This document shows positions 43,846-53,194 of a stretch of 64,000 bases of DNA, piece by piece. The notes beneath the pieces are model-generated. The model made no database searches. It had not been told where the DNA came from and saw only the letters and a list, made by a program, of their open reading frames with translations. A program made the translations under genes and the position numbers. Position 1 is the stretch's first letter. Each line of letters begins with the position of its first letter. Source of the DNA: Ferrithrix thermotolerans DSM 19514 (GTDB taxonomy: Bacteria; Actinomycetota; Acidimicrobiia; Acidimicrobiales; Acidimicrobiaceae); NCBI RefSeq assembly GCF_900128965.1, contig NZ_FQUL01000009.1, positions 1 through 64,000 of the forward strand, given 5' to 3'.

Positions 43846-44874
43846 ATGAAGAGATTCTCACTAATTCGATCGATAAGGGCCAGATCCGAGACAGACTCGA
43901 TCGATAAGGAGCGGTCAAAGACGATATTTGTGCTCGGAGGCGGAGGCGGCAAAGGAGCGTGCCAAGTGGGAATGCTCATCGCTCTAATCGAACAGGGCAT
44001 CCTGGCTGACATGGTAATTGGCGTCTCTGTAGGAGCTCTAAATGGTGCGGTCTACGCCACCAACCCCACTTTGGACGGGCTTCGATCCCTCGAGAACCTC
44101 TGGGAGTCCCTAGACAAAGACACAATAATGCCCAAGAGAAAGCTAGGTACGACCTGGAGATACGCCCAGAGGGCTGAAGCAGTTTATCCAGGGGAAGGTC
44201 TGCAAAATCTCATCGACACCTACCTGGATGTCTCCGACATATCCGATACCAAGATACCCCTCGAGGTTCTTGCGGCCGATTACAGCACAGGTGAAGAGAT
44301 CTGGTTTGGCTCTGGAGAGCCGCGTTCTGTCTTATACGCATCAGCAGCGATACCCGGCGTGTTCCCACCCCTACGACTCGACAATCGGCTACTTGTTGAC
44401 GGGGGGATTGTAAATGACACTCCCATCGACAGAGCCGTCTATCAAGGTGCAACACACATATACATGCTTTTGTGCGGAACACCTTATGCACAACTGCCGG
44501 ACCCAAAACGTCCCCTTGAGGCTTTAATTAGATCCTCTACCCATACAAAGACTGCTCACTTTCGGCACCAAATAGCTCATTTACCAAGTACAGTATCGCT
44601 CACGGTGCTTGACTGCCCAGAGGCTTCGGGCATAGAGGCCCTCGACTTCTCCAAAAAGAGTCTGCTACTTCGCTGCGGTTATGAGCGCGCTCATAAAATC
44701 CTGGCGCAAGAGACGCAACCCTCTTTCTCACCTCCCGCACCACAGGAAAGAACCTCACCGACAGATATAACTGAAAAGTTCTCAGTAAGAGGTCCCATGT
44801 CTTACCTACTTGAGAGACCAAAGAGAGAGATCTATCAAAGGGGACCAACAAAGACACGACTCAAGGCCGGTTGA
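43846..44874 (+). CDS. patatin-like phospholipase
   Basis: A 342-residue serine hydrolase of the patatin/RssA family. The oxyanion glycines are in LGGGGGKGACQVG (about 31-42), the nucleophile elbow is GVSVGAL with Ser61, and the catalytic Asp is in LVDGGIVNDTPID. These enzymes cleave acyl groups from membrane lipids. The C-terminal ~60 residues are charged and Pro-rich. The ATG has AGAGGTGCAGGTGA upstream. No signal peptide is seen. Confidence 0.9.
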   Translation: MKRFSLIRSIRARSETDSIDKERSKTIFVLGGGGGKGACQVGMLIALIEQGILADMVIGVSVGALNGAVYATNPTLDGLRSLENLWESLDKDTIMPKRKLGTTWRYAQRAEAVYPGEGLQNLIDTYLDVSDISDTKIPLEVLAADYSTGEEIWFGSGEPRSVLYASAAIPGVFPPLRLDNRLLVDGGIVNDTPIDRAVYQGATHIYMLLCGTPYAQLPDPKRPLEALIRSSTHTKTAHFRHQIAHLPSTVSLTVLDCPEASGIEALDFSKKSLLLRCGYERAHKILAQETQPSFSPPAPQERTSPTDITEKFSVRGPMSYLLERPKREIYQRGPTKTRLKAG

Positions 44875-44916
44875 CCTCGACCCTTATCCAACTGTAGCCA
44901 TAGCCGTGCAAGCCGA

Positions 44917-44937
44917 GCGTTCTAAATAGTGGAACGC
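44917..44937. terminator. hairpin between convergent patatin and esterase genes
   Basis: GCGTTC-TAAATAGTG-GAACGC, a perfect 6-bp stem, no T-tract. Confidence 0.45.
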
Positions 44938-44962
44938 CGTGACACATTGAGGATCTTATAAG

Positions 44963-45994
44963 CTATGCCGTTGCCTTCAACAGGGCCTGACCAAGGTACT
45001 CGCCTGCACGTTTGACCGCATCTTTAGCCTTATCCACAAGAGCTTCCATCGAGAAAAATCCATGTACCATCGAGTCGTATAGCCAAAGCTCTGCGGTCGC
45101 CCCTGCGTCTTTGAGGGCTTTGGCAAAGGCCACGCCTTGATCTCGCAATGGATCAAAGCCTGCCACGACGATCAAAGTCTTGGGATATGGAGCAAGATCA
45201 GGTGCAAGAAGAATCGAAAATCGAAGGTCCTCCGCTTCATCAGGACTGTTCAGGTAAAGTTCACCGAACCACTGCATGTCTTTTGCGGTGAGGAAGTACC
45301 CCTCCGAGTTCTCAAGATAAGAGGGATAACTATCCTGATGCGCAGCGTCGGTAACCGGATAGGCCAAGAGAGCAAAGTCAGGCTGTCCGTGTGCATCATT
45401 ACGGCTTAAATACGACACAACCGCCGCAAGGTTGGCTCCCGCCGAGTCACCAGCGACCGCTACGGGCACGGCCGCTCCTCTTTCCTTGTCACATAGCTCC
45501 CAATTCACCATCTTCGCATAACGAAATGCATCAAGAGCATCTTCAACGGCCGCTGGGAACTTGTTCTCAGGCGCAAGAGCATAGGCAACAGATATCACAA
45601 CGGAGTTGGAGTGGTGAGCTAGTGAACGTGCGAGTTGGTCGTGGGTTGAGATGCTACCCAAGACAAAGCCGCCGCCATGGTAAAAGACCGTAACACCCAC
45701 ACAATCCCTAGCTGCTTTCGGCCAATATACCCTAATTGGGATAGTTCGAAACCTTCCGTCCACTAGACGGTCTTCTACCTTTGCCATTGGTGTTAGGTCT
45801 TTACTCTGCAGCTGCGCCATTAGCTCCAGGTTGGAACGGGCAGTTTCAACACCTGCACTTGAAAGATCTACCGTCCCTACTGCTTGAAGTGACGAGAGAA
45901 GAGCCCCTATCTGAGCATCGAGCTGTGGCAAGATCTCACCCCTGATCGCTAGAGAATTTGCTTTACATTTACAATCATATTGTGCGTCACTCAC
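44963..45994 (-). CDS. alpha/beta hydrolase, hormone-sensitive lipase (HSL) family
   Basis: A 343-residue esterase/lipase. The HGGG oxyanion motif is in VFYHGGGFVLGSI, the nucleophile elbow is GDSAGANLAA, and the last catalytic residues are GFDPLRDQG and VHGFFSM (His). This is the arrangement of bacterial HSL-type carboxylesterases acting on short-chain esters. It starts 15 bases after the aldo/keto reductase stop codon and ends the larB-larC operon. Confidence 0.9.
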   Translation of the reverse strand: MSDAQYDCKCKANSLAIRGEILPQLDAQIGALLSSLQAVGTVDLSSAGVETARSNLELMAQLQSKDLTPMAKVEDRLVDGRFRTIPIRVYWPKAARDCVGVTVFYHGGGFVLGSISTHDQLARSLAHHSNSVVISVAYALAPENKFPAAVEDALDAFRYAKMVNWELCDKERGAAVPVAVAGDSAGANLAAVVSYLSRNDAHGQPDFALLAYPVTDAAHQDSYPSYLENSEGYFLTAKDMQWFGELYLNSPDEAEDLRFSILLAPDLAPYPKTLIVVAGFDPLRDQGVAFAKALKDAGATAELWLYDSMVHGFFSMEALVDKAKDAVKRAGEYLGQALLKATA

Positions 45995-46009
45995 ACATAA
46001 CTTCGCAGT

Positions 46010-46942
46010 TCACCCGTGACTGTGTAATAGCTGCTGAAGCTCTAGGTAGTCATTTTCTGAAAGCCGATGACTTTGGGTAGCCACGTTCGCCTTTATCTGT
46101 TCCCTCGACGTGGCACCTGCGATAACAGAGGAGACTTGCGGACGATAGAGAAGGTACGCAAAGGCCAGATCGAGTAGCTGCATCCCCCTATCTCTCGCAA
46201 AGGCCTCCAGAGCCTCAAGGAAATCGAAGTCAACGTTTTGAAGAATCTCCGGCCTACCTGAGAGTCTCGTTCCTTCTGGTGGTTTGGAGTTACGTCTGAA
46301 CTTCCCGGTTAGAAGGCCAGATGCAAGAGGGAAGAACGGAAGGAAACCAACACCAAAGGCTTGACATGCCCCTAAAACCTCGTCTTCTACACCTCGTTCT
46401 AAAACGGAGTAAAGGTTTTGAGCAGACACAAAGTGAGCAGTTCCGAGCTCCTTTGCGATAAAGGCAGCCTCTGCGATCTGCCATCCCTTGAGATTGGACG
46501 AGCCGATATAAAGTACCTTCCCGCTTCTTACAAGATCGTCTAACGCCTCAAGCGTCTCTTCTATGGGGGTTAGAGGGTCTGGTCTGTGCAACTGATACAA
46601 ATCTATGTGGTCAGTCTGGAGTCTCTTGAGCGATGCTTCAATAGCACACCGCAGATACCGACGCGAAGCCAATGCCCGTTCATTCGTTCCCATGTCCATG
46701 CCGAACTTTGTAGCAAGCACTATCTCATCACGCCGACCCTTTAGTATCTTTCCCATATAGGACTCTGAACCGCCCTTATTACCGTAGATATCGGCGGTAT
46801 CAAAGAAATTTATTCCTTGATCGAGCGCCTCGAAGATTACCTCTTTAGAGGTCTCAAAGTCACATCTTTGACCAAAGTTGTTGCAACCCAGACCAACCTC
46901 CGACACGGTCAGGCCAGAGTTTCCCAGCTGTCTAAAGTTCAT
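46010..46942 (-). CDS. aldo/keto reductase
   Basis: A 310-residue NADPH-dependent reductase, a paralogue in type of the one at 20737. Tetrad residues: FFDTADIYG (Asp, Tyr), LATKFGMD (Lys) and YQLHRPD (His). The cofactor region is SSVIAGATSREQIKANV. It overlaps larC by 11 bases, showing co-translation. A role in nickel-cofactor or lactate metabolism is only suggested by position. Substrate unknown. Confidence 0.88.
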   Translation of the reverse strand: MNFRQLGNSGLTVSEVGLGCNNFGQRCDFETSKEVIFEALDQGINFFDTADIYGNKGGSESYMGKILKGRRDEIVLATKFGMDMGTNERALASRRYLRCAIEASLKRLQTDHIDLYQLHRPDPLTPIEETLEALDDLVRSGKVLYIGSSNLKGWQIAEAAFIAKELGTAHFVSAQNLYSVLERGVEDEVLGACQAFGVGFLPFFPLASGLLTGKFRRNSKPPEGTRLSGRPEILQNVDFDFLEALEAFARDRGMQLLDLAFAYLLYRPQVSSVIAGATSREQIKANVATQSHRLSENDYLELQQLLHSHG

Positions 46943-48116
46943 TACGGTGCTCCTCCTTCTTCATGTAGATAGCCGAGGCTTTCTTGACTACGTCAGAGAC
47001 GCTTTCACCGGTAACCAAAGAGGCTCTAACTGCGTCGTCAAACTCTACCTTATGCCCAACCCTCGTGGACTTGATACGCACCTTGACGCCTTCGGTGACC
47101 TCAACCTCAGAAAAAAAGTGTGGTTCTACGCTCCTTTTGATCGGAAGAATCCGTAAGCCTGGCGAACGAGTCTCCCGATGAAGAAACTCTCTAAAGAAAG
47201 CAAGTTCGTTCCTTCGAACAAGGACGGTAATCTCAAACCCTGGTCTAGATTTTTTGCCGAAAACTGGAGCAGCCCAGCAGTCAAGTGCTCCGTACGCCAT
47301 TGCTCTATCAGTAAGAAGTCCTATCTCCTCACCGGTCAGATCATCTACGTGGACCGATATGGAGTAGATCTGATCAAGCGCTTCATAGTCTACTACATCT
47401 TCGAAGAGGTAGGCTGAAAGCACACCAGAAACCCCCTCCCTCACTTTTTGCCCCGCGCCATAGCCAACAGCACGTAAAAGTCCTTGGGTATCGTGGTATC
47501 GATATAGTCCAAAGTTAGCCAAGACCGCCAAGATAAGTGCTGCCGTAGGCGTTAGGTACTCAAAGGAGTCGTCCACCATCTTGACTGGAACGCCTGCTCT
47601 GATGAGAAGAGTGGCAACAACAGGCACCGGATTTGGATATCTTCCGTGTGCGATCTCTACCTGAGAGCACCCAACGGTGGCGCTGTTGCTGGAGAGTTGT
47701 TCGGGGCGAAGAGTGTGCAAGAGCGTCAAGGCCCCCAACAGATCTACGAAGGTGTCGGCTGTTCCAAGTTCATGCAGATGCACACCTCCATCGGATCCAT
47801 GCACCTTCGTCTCGCACTCACCAAGAAGCTCGAGCCCCCACCGAGCCCACCGCTTTGCTTCTTTTGGCACCTCAACCCGAGCAAGACCAGAGATCATCTC
47901 ATCAAGGGTCATGGGGCGATCTCCGCCTACTACCTCGAATCTCATCGCAGAAAGGGACGCTGGTTTGACCCGCTCAAACGCCACGTCTGCGCCAACAGCC
48001 TGCGCGATCATCGCCAGAGTATCACCTGGGGTTCTTAGGTCTTCAAAGAGATCACACAGCGCAGCGATAATCATATCACCGGCAGCGCCGTTGGAGAGAT
48101 CCAAGTGTAGTCTCAT
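46932..48116 (-). CDS. larC: nickel-pincer cofactor biosynthesis protein LarC
   Basis: A 394-residue protein of the LarC (DUF111) family. The start MRLHLDLSNGAAGDMIIAAL and later VHLHELGTADTFVDLLGALTLL are characteristic, as is the C-terminal block FEITVLVRRNELAFFREFLHRET. LarC inserts nickel into the dithiodicarboxylate nicotinate intermediate made by LarB and LarE. In some lactobacilli it is made by frameshift from two ORFs; here it is one continuous ORF. It overlaps larB by four bases (ATGA). Confidence 0.92.
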   Translation of the reverse strand: MRLHLDLSNGAAGDMIIAALCDLFEDLRTPGDTLAMIAQAVGADVAFERVKPASLSAMRFEVVGGDRPMTLDEMISGLARVEVPKEAKRWARWGLELLGECETKVHGSDGGVHLHELGTADTFVDLLGALTLLHTLRPEQLSSNSATVGCSQVEIAHGRYPNPVPVVATLLIRAGVPVKMVDDSFEYLTPTAALILAVLANFGLYRYHDTQGLLRAVGYGAGQKVREGVSGVLSAYLFEDVVDYEALDQIYSISVHVDDLTGEEIGLLTDRAMAYGALDCWAAPVFGKKSRPGFEITVLVRRNELAFFREFLHRETRSPGLRILPIKRSVEPHFFSEVEVTEGVKVRIKSTRVGHKVEFDDAVRASLVTGESVSDVVKKASAIYMKKEEHRNEL

Positions 48117-48844
48117 AGTCTCTTGGCCCGAGACGTATATCTCTTTACGACTCTAAAGGCAGCGCAGGCCGCACCAAAACCATTGTCTATACCCATAACA
48201 GAGACTCCTTGAGCACAGGTAGCTGTCATAGCCAACAGCGCAGTAAGTCCGTCAAAGGATGAACCGTAACCAGCCGACGTCGGTACAGCTACCACGGGTT
48301 GCGAAACAAGTCCACCAACCACCGACGCCAATGCCCCTTCCATACCCGCCACAACCACTATCACGTCAAAGTCCTCAAGTCTGGGTAGTATCTCCAGGAC
48401 TCTATCGACATGAGCTACACCCACATCGGCGTAGATCTCTCCGTGGATTCCTAGCGCAAACAAGGTTCCCATACACTCGTGAGCCACCCTTAGGTCCGAC
48501 GTACCGGCGGTAAGAACACCAACCTTGGCGTCTATCTTCGTCGGAGTGCCCACCACTATGGTTCTGTAGTCTGCTTCGATCTCGAGACCGGGAAAGACAT
48601 AAAGCGGGTGCGTCATCGACTCATAAAGCTTTGAAACTGCTCCAACAACGTCGTTGTTGCACCTCGTAAGCAGCACAGCCTCGTTAGATGTGTCTCTGTG
48701 ATGCTTGAGTATCGCCAATATCTCCTGCACCGTTTTGGACTGGCAGTAAACGGCTTCAGGCATCCCAATTCGCCTGCTTCGCAGGAGATCTACTCGCGCA
48801 ACAACCTCTTTGCTTGACTCTACGTTCAAACCTTGGTTTCTCAC
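48113..48844 (-). CDS. larB: nickel-pincer cofactor biosynthesis protein LarB
   Basis: A 243-residue protein. The C-terminal domain resembles PurE/AIR carboxylase and has the LarB signature: VAGMEGALASVVGGLVSQPVVAVPTSAGYG...DNGFGAACAA. The family carboxylates and hydrolyses nicotinic acid adenine dinucleotide, the first step of the nickel-pincer cofactor. The N-terminal part (about 1-90) includes ARVDLLRSRRIGMPEAVYCQSKT. It is the first gene of its operon, divergent from hisS. Confidence 0.92.
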   Translation of the reverse strand: MRNQGLNVESSKEVVARVDLLRSRRIGMPEAVYCQSKTVQEILAILKHHRDTSNEAVLLTRCNNDVVGAVSKLYESMTHPLYVFPGLEIEADYRTIVVGTPTKIDAKVGVLTAGTSDLRVAHECMGTLFALGIHGEIYADVGVAHVDRVLEILPRLEDFDVIVVVAGMEGALASVVGGLVSQPVVAVPTSAGYGSSFDGLTALLAMTATCAQGVSVMGIDNGFGAACAAFRVVKRYTSRAKRL

Positions 48845-49029
48845 CTCTTCAGCCTACAACGCCAGGTACCATTGGCACCTCAACCCCTAATCAGTGAGTT
48901 GCGCATTTGAGCTTCATGACGCTTAGGAAAGGTAGGGGCTCTTGACAAAGCCTCAAAGCTTTGTTGCGGCCAATGCCATCGGTCATTTTTGGGTCTAGGA
49001 TCATAGTGTGAGGTATGGGAGGTGACCAA

Positions 49030-50304
49030 GTGAAATCATCTAAGCCTTTTCGGGGAATGAAAGATGTGCTACCGGGCGAGGTCGAGAGACGCAACACGCT
49101 TATGGGCATTGTAAGGGCTGTCTATCGAGCGCACGGCTACCTCGAGATCGAAACTCCCATCGTTGAGTCACTAGATGTTCTTTTCGGATCAGGTGGGGGC
49201 GAAAACGAAAAGCTGACGTACAGGCTCCTAAAGCGTGGTGAGAAACTCGAGATAAACGAGTCCACCACAGCTGATGATCTTTGTGACGGAGGGTTGAGGT
49301 TCGACCTCACAGTTCCTTTGTGCAGGTTCTACGCAGAGAACATGCATAGACTACCAAAGCCCTTCAGATCCATACAGATTGGGCCTTCATTTCGAGCAGA
49401 GAGACCTCAAAAAGGACGATACCGCCAGTTCACACAGGCCGATATCGACATCATCGGCGATCCCACCCAGCTAGCAGAGATCGAACTCATTACTGCGTCC
49501 GGACACGCTCTCCACACCTTAGGACTAACAGACTTTTCAGTCAGACTAAATGACCGAAGAGCCTTGGATCAGATCCTTGCTAAGGCCGGCATCGAAGAAC
49601 ACCTGATAAAGTCAGCACAGATCGCTCTAGACAAGCTAGATAAACTTCCCCCTCAACAGGTCGTCGAAGAGCTTCACTTACGAGGAGTATCTTCCCCAAT
49701 AGCCGAAGGCATCGTTGGAAAGCTAACGCAGATCCCACCCCATAAAGCCATTGACGCTATGTCAGACCTCGGAGCAGAGGAGGCCCCTTTGTTCTCGCTA
49801 CAAACAATACTGCAACATAGCTCCCATAGCGTCAAAGGGATGAGAGTCATAGTTGATCCGCTCTGCGTTCGCGGCCTTGGATACTATACCTCGACGGTGT
49901 TTGAGGTATCCCACCCCGCTTCTCAGAGTTCGATCGCAGGAGGCGGACGATACGACAATATGTTGTCAAGATTCGGTCTTGACTCCCCTGCGTGCGGAAT
50001 CTCCTTAGGCTTTGATCGAATTCTCGCCATGATGGATGAGATGAGGCTCGAACGACCCAAAGGTGCAAAGAGACTATATCTAATTTTTGACCCAGAGATC
50101 GAACTCGACGTCGCACTAGTGACCTCACGAGAGTACCGGAAAGCGGGTTACCTGGTGTCCATGGTATCTCACCGAAGGGGGTCTCGTTCGCCGATGAAAC
50201 GCCTTGCAACAGAGGCAGAGGAGCTAAAGCGTCAAGGAGCATCTGAGGAGTTCTGGTTTCAGACTCTTGGCGAGGACCAAGAACCTCGTCTGCTCATGCA
50301 TTAG
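49030..50304 (+). CDS. hisS: histidine-tRNA ligase
   Basis: A 424-residue class II aminoacyl-tRNA synthetase. The GTG at 49030 is preferred because GGGAGGTG lies 7 bases upstream; an ATG at 49015 is inside that site. Motif 2 is FRAERPQKGRYRQFTQADID. The histidine-specific motif is RGLGYYTSTVFEV. Motif 3 is CGISLGFDRI. A C-terminal anticodon-binding domain follows (LYLIFDPEIELDVAL). Cytoplasmic, essential. Confidence 0.95.
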   Translation: MKSSKPFRGMKDVLPGEVERRNTLMGIVRAVYRAHGYLEIETPIVESLDVLFGSGGGENEKLTYRLLKRGEKLEINESTTADDLCDGGLRFDLTVPLCRFYAENMHRLPKPFRSIQIGPSFRAERPQKGRYRQFTQADIDIIGDPTQLAEIELITASGHALHTLGLTDFSVRLNDRRALDQILAKAGIEEHLIKSAQIALDKLDKLPPQQVVEELHLRGVSSPIAEGIVGKLTQIPPHKAIDAMSDLGAEEAPLFSLQTILQHSSHSVKGMRVIVDPLCVRGLGYYTSTVFEVSHPASQSSIAGGGRYDNMLSRFGLDSPACGISLGFDRILAMMDEMRLERPKGAKRLYLIFDPEIELDVALVTSREYRKAGYLVSMVSHRRGSRSPMKRLATEAEELKRQGASEEFWFQTLGEDQEPRLLMH

Positions 50305-50455
50305 AGACGGCCAGCTCCCTGAATTTCATCTGAGGAAACAAACACCTTTCATCTTTACTGTAAATTAACACAAAACAATCTTTCAAAGAGCCGAACAGCC
50401 GCTAGAGATAAAAAGGATAATTTAAATCGTCAATCTGTAAGACTTAGGGGGTTCG

Positions 50456-51898
50456 GTGACTGACACAAATACGGCGGCCGGTTCTGAAGAACATGGTCTA
50501 AGGCGCGGCGTACTAACGCTGTTCGACCCTGCGGTAATGGGGGTAGCCGGTGTAGCTCCCGCATACTCAATCGCAGCAAGTACGGCCACCTTGTTTGGAG
50601 CGGTAGCTCTAGGAGGACCAGCTGCTCTGTTGTACTGTGGTATCGCAATGTTCGGCATCGTTTGGGCCTTTAACTACCTCGGAAGAGTGGAGACCAACTC
50701 TGGTGCTAGCTACACCTGGGTTCGAAACGCCTTGCACCCGGCTCTAGGGTACATTGCGGGCTGGGCTCTAGTTGTATCGGCCCTGATCTTTATGGTCGCT
50801 GGTTCATTTCCTGCTGGATCCATAACGCTAGGGCTGTTCTCTACATCTCTCGCCAACAACACGCTGGCCGTCACCATCTTGGGATCGGTGTTCTTCCTAA
50901 TTATGGTTGGGGCAGTGGCTGCTGGAGTTACCATAACAGCAAAGCTACAGGTCATCATGTCCACCGTGGAACTCGCGCTACTTCTGCTGTTTGCAGCTCT
51001 GATGCTTCTCCATGGACACAATGCACACGCATTTTCATGGAGCTGGTTCTCGCCTGGGATATTTCACGGTTCCTCAGGTTTCTTCGCTGGCGCATTAGTA
51101 GCCGCCTTCTACTACTGGGGCTGGGACGTAACTGCAAACCTGAACGAGGAGACCAAGGGTTCGAAGGTGACGCCAGGCATAGGAGGAATAATCGGGGTCT
51201 TAGTCGTATTTGCTCTCTTTGAGGTATTCACAGTTGGATCAAATCTCGTCCTTAGCGCCAAGGATATCAACAACAACTCCGGCGATATTCTAGGAGTGCT
51301 TGGACAGATCGTCTGGCCGGGACTTGGCGGAAAGTTAATCGTAGTCGCAGTTATACTTTCCACCGTAGCAACCCTTGAGACCACTATAATTCAGGTGACC
51401 AGGACTATGTTCTCAATGGGGAGGGACGGAACTCTACCTAAGGTTCTTGGCAAGGTCCACCCCAAATGGAGAACTCCTTACATAGCAACGTTCGTAGTTG
51501 CAGTTATCTCTGTTGGGCTGTTCGTGGGATCTAATTACATCGGATCGATCGGAAATATCCTTACCGACGCAATCAACGCAATAGGTCTTCAAATTGCCAT
51601 CTATTACAGCCTTGCAGGACTATCCGTCGTCATCTTGTATCGCAAGCAGATTACCAAGAGCATTAGCAACTTCATATTCATGGGACTATGGCCCCTTTCT
51701 GGAGCCGTGTTCATGGCGATCATGTTCGTCAAAACCATTCCTGGTTTGAATCAAACTACATTGATCGTGGGCTTAGGCGCCATGGCTCTAGGTCTTATCC
51801 CCATGGCAATATATTGGGCTAAGGGAAGACCTTACTTCAATATGCCAACGCAACAAGAAAGACTTGCTCCTACAGAGGAAGAACTGGCAACCATTTAG
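50456..51898 (+). CDS. APC family amino-acid permease
   Basis: A 480-residue transporter with twelve hydrophobic segments. FDPAVMGVAGVAPAYSIAAST is the first unwound helix with the substrate-binding glycines, and GRVETNSGASYTWVRNALHP and FYYWGWDVTANLNEETKG are family motifs. It imports or exchanges amino acids across the inner membrane; specificity is unknown. The start codon is GTG; no strong binding site is seen. A 13-bp hairpin follows the stop codon. Confidence 0.92.
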   Translation: MTDTNTAAGSEEHGLRRGVLTLFDPAVMGVAGVAPAYSIAASTATLFGAVALGGPAALLYCGIAMFGIVWAFNYLGRVETNSGASYTWVRNALHPALGYIAGWALVVSALIFMVAGSFPAGSITLGLFSTSLANNTLAVTILGSVFFLIMVGAVAAGVTITAKLQVIMSTVELALLLLFAALMLLHGHNAHAFSWSWFSPGIFHGSSGFFAGALVAAFYYWGWDVTANLNEETKGSKVTPGIGGIIGVLVVFALFEVFTVGSNLVLSAKDINNNSGDILGVLGQIVWPGLGGKLIVVAVILSTVATLETTIIQVTRTMFSMGRDGTLPKVLGKVHPKWRTPYIATFVVAVISVGLFVGSNYIGSIGNILTDAINAIGLQIAIYYSLAGLSVVILYRKQITKSISNFIFMGLWPLSGAVFMAIMFVKTIPGLNQTTLIVGLGAMALGLIPMAIYWAKGRPYFNMPTQQERLAPTEEELATI

Positions 51899-51923
51899 GT
51901 CACTATACGGCATAGAAATATAG

Positions 51924-51956
51924 GTGAGGCGATGTGCTAACTACACATCGCCTCAC
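51924..51956 (+). terminator. terminator after the amino-acid permease
   Basis: GTGAGGCGATGTG-CTAACTA-CACATCGCCTCAC: a perfect 13-bp stem with a 7-base loop, followed by TTACTTAA. Confidence 0.8.
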
Positions 51957-52105
51957 TTACTTAACTCCGTAGCAACTCTCTCCTGGTAGTCGCTACCTAT
52001 CTCACTTGGCAAATCACCATGACAGCTAAGTGAAACATCCATGTCTTAGCACACGTTATGCCGAAAAACCCATCGGAGAGGCAGTTGAGTTACCCATCAT
52101 AAATC

Positions 52106-52192
52106 TGGCGGAGGGGGTGGGATTCGAACCCACGGGGCTTGTGACCCAACGGTTTTCAAGACCGTCGCATTTGTCCGCTCTGCCACCCCTCC
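52106..52192 (-). tRNA. tRNA-Ser (anticodon TGA)
   Basis: Read on the minus strand, the acceptor stem GGAGGGG pairs with CCCCTCC, followed by discriminator G and an encoded CCA. The anticodon arm is ACGGTCTTGAAAACCGT with anticodon TGA. The T-arm is GTGGGTTCGAATCCCAC. A long variable arm (GGGTCACAAGCCC) is present, as required for a serine tRNA. It lies 16 bases downstream of pheA on the same strand. Confidence 0.96.
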
Positions 52193-52208
52193 TTATGGAG
52201 TAGATAGA

Positions 52209-53153
52209 TCAGCCTAGCGGATTCAACAGTTCACGAACCCACCCTTTTCCCACATATCCTACCCGAGAAACGCTATTTTTTTCGATATCCTTTAGAGAAG
52301 AAACCGGCACTCTTGGATAGGACCCCAGAAACTTGACACCCGCTTGAGAGTCAGAGATGGCCTCTAGGCACTCCGCCACTGGCTCGTCTCTTATGTGACC
52401 CTCAAAGTCGATGATAAAGCAGTACTCACCCATAACCGACTTCGCGGGTCGAGACTCCAGCTTTGAGAGGTTGATCGACCGTCTAGCAAAGTGCTCAAGT
52501 ATTCCAAGTAAAGAACCCGGTCGATCCGCAAGCTGAAAGCAGACGATCGACGTCTTGTCGCACCCGGTCATCTCTGGAACCCCAGTCCTTGAGAGAAGCA
52601 CAAATCGAGTCTTGTTATTTGCGAAGTCTTCGATCTGCTCAGTCTCTACCCATAGTCCATATATCTGGGCCGCAACAAGCGGTCCGATCGCCGCAAGGGT
52701 GTGGTCGTCGGACTCAGCTACAATCTGTGCAGCCTGAGCGGTAGAGTCAGCTGTGCTAATTGTCACCCCGGGTAAGTTATGCTTTATGTAATTCGCACAC
52801 TGGGCTGTAGCGTGAGAGTAAGAGATGATCGTCTTAATCTCAGTTCTTTCAGTCCCTGGCTTTACGAGCAGGTTTTGGTGAATTTCCAACTCAACCTCTC
52901 GCTGGATGAGAAGGTGATGTTCGAATACCATAGGGTCTAACGTCGCAAGGACTGTACCTTCAATGGAATTTTCAATCGGTAAAAAACCAAGATCGAACTC
53001 CCCAGCCTCCGTTCGTTCAAGAACCTCCTTGAAACTCCCTAAGGGCACGGCTCTGTAACCTTTTAGATCATCAAGGCTAAAAAGCGCCTCCTCGGTAAAG
53101 GTACCCCGAGGCCCAAGATAGGCAACTGTCGGTTCGCTGAATTCATTGACCAC
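52209..53153 (-). CDS. pheA: prephenate dehydratase
   Basis: A 314-residue enzyme of phenylalanine synthesis converting prephenate to phenylpyruvate. The catalytic domain opens VAYLGPRGTFTEEAL and has LGFLPIENSIEGTVLATLD and NKTRFVLLSR (the TRF motif). A C-terminal ACT domain begins TSIVCFQLADRPGSLLGILEHFARRSINLSKLESRP, the site of feedback by phenylalanine. Full length and unfused, as is usual outside the enterobacteria. Confidence 0.95.
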   Translation of the reverse strand: MVNEFSEPTVAYLGPRGTFTEEALFSLDDLKGYRAVPLGSFKEVLERTEAGEFDLGFLPIENSIEGTVLATLDPMVFEHHLLIQREVELEIHQNLLVKPGTERTEIKTIISYSHATAQCANYIKHNLPGVTISTADSTAQAAQIVAESDDHTLAAIGPLVAAQIYGLWVETEQIEDFANNKTRFVLLSRTGVPEMTGCDKTSIVCFQLADRPGSLLGILEHFARRSINLSKLESRPAKSVMGEYCFIIDFEGHIRDEPVAECLEAISDSQAGVKFLGSYPRVPVSSLKDIEKNSVSRVGYVGKGWVRELLNPLG

Positions 53154-53194
53154 TATAGTTGAGACTAATAACCTCTTGACTTGTGAAACACCGG

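Noticed and set aside
46932-48116. Programmed frameshift in larC
   Set aside because: The gene is one continuous frame with both the N- and C-terminal LarC parts.
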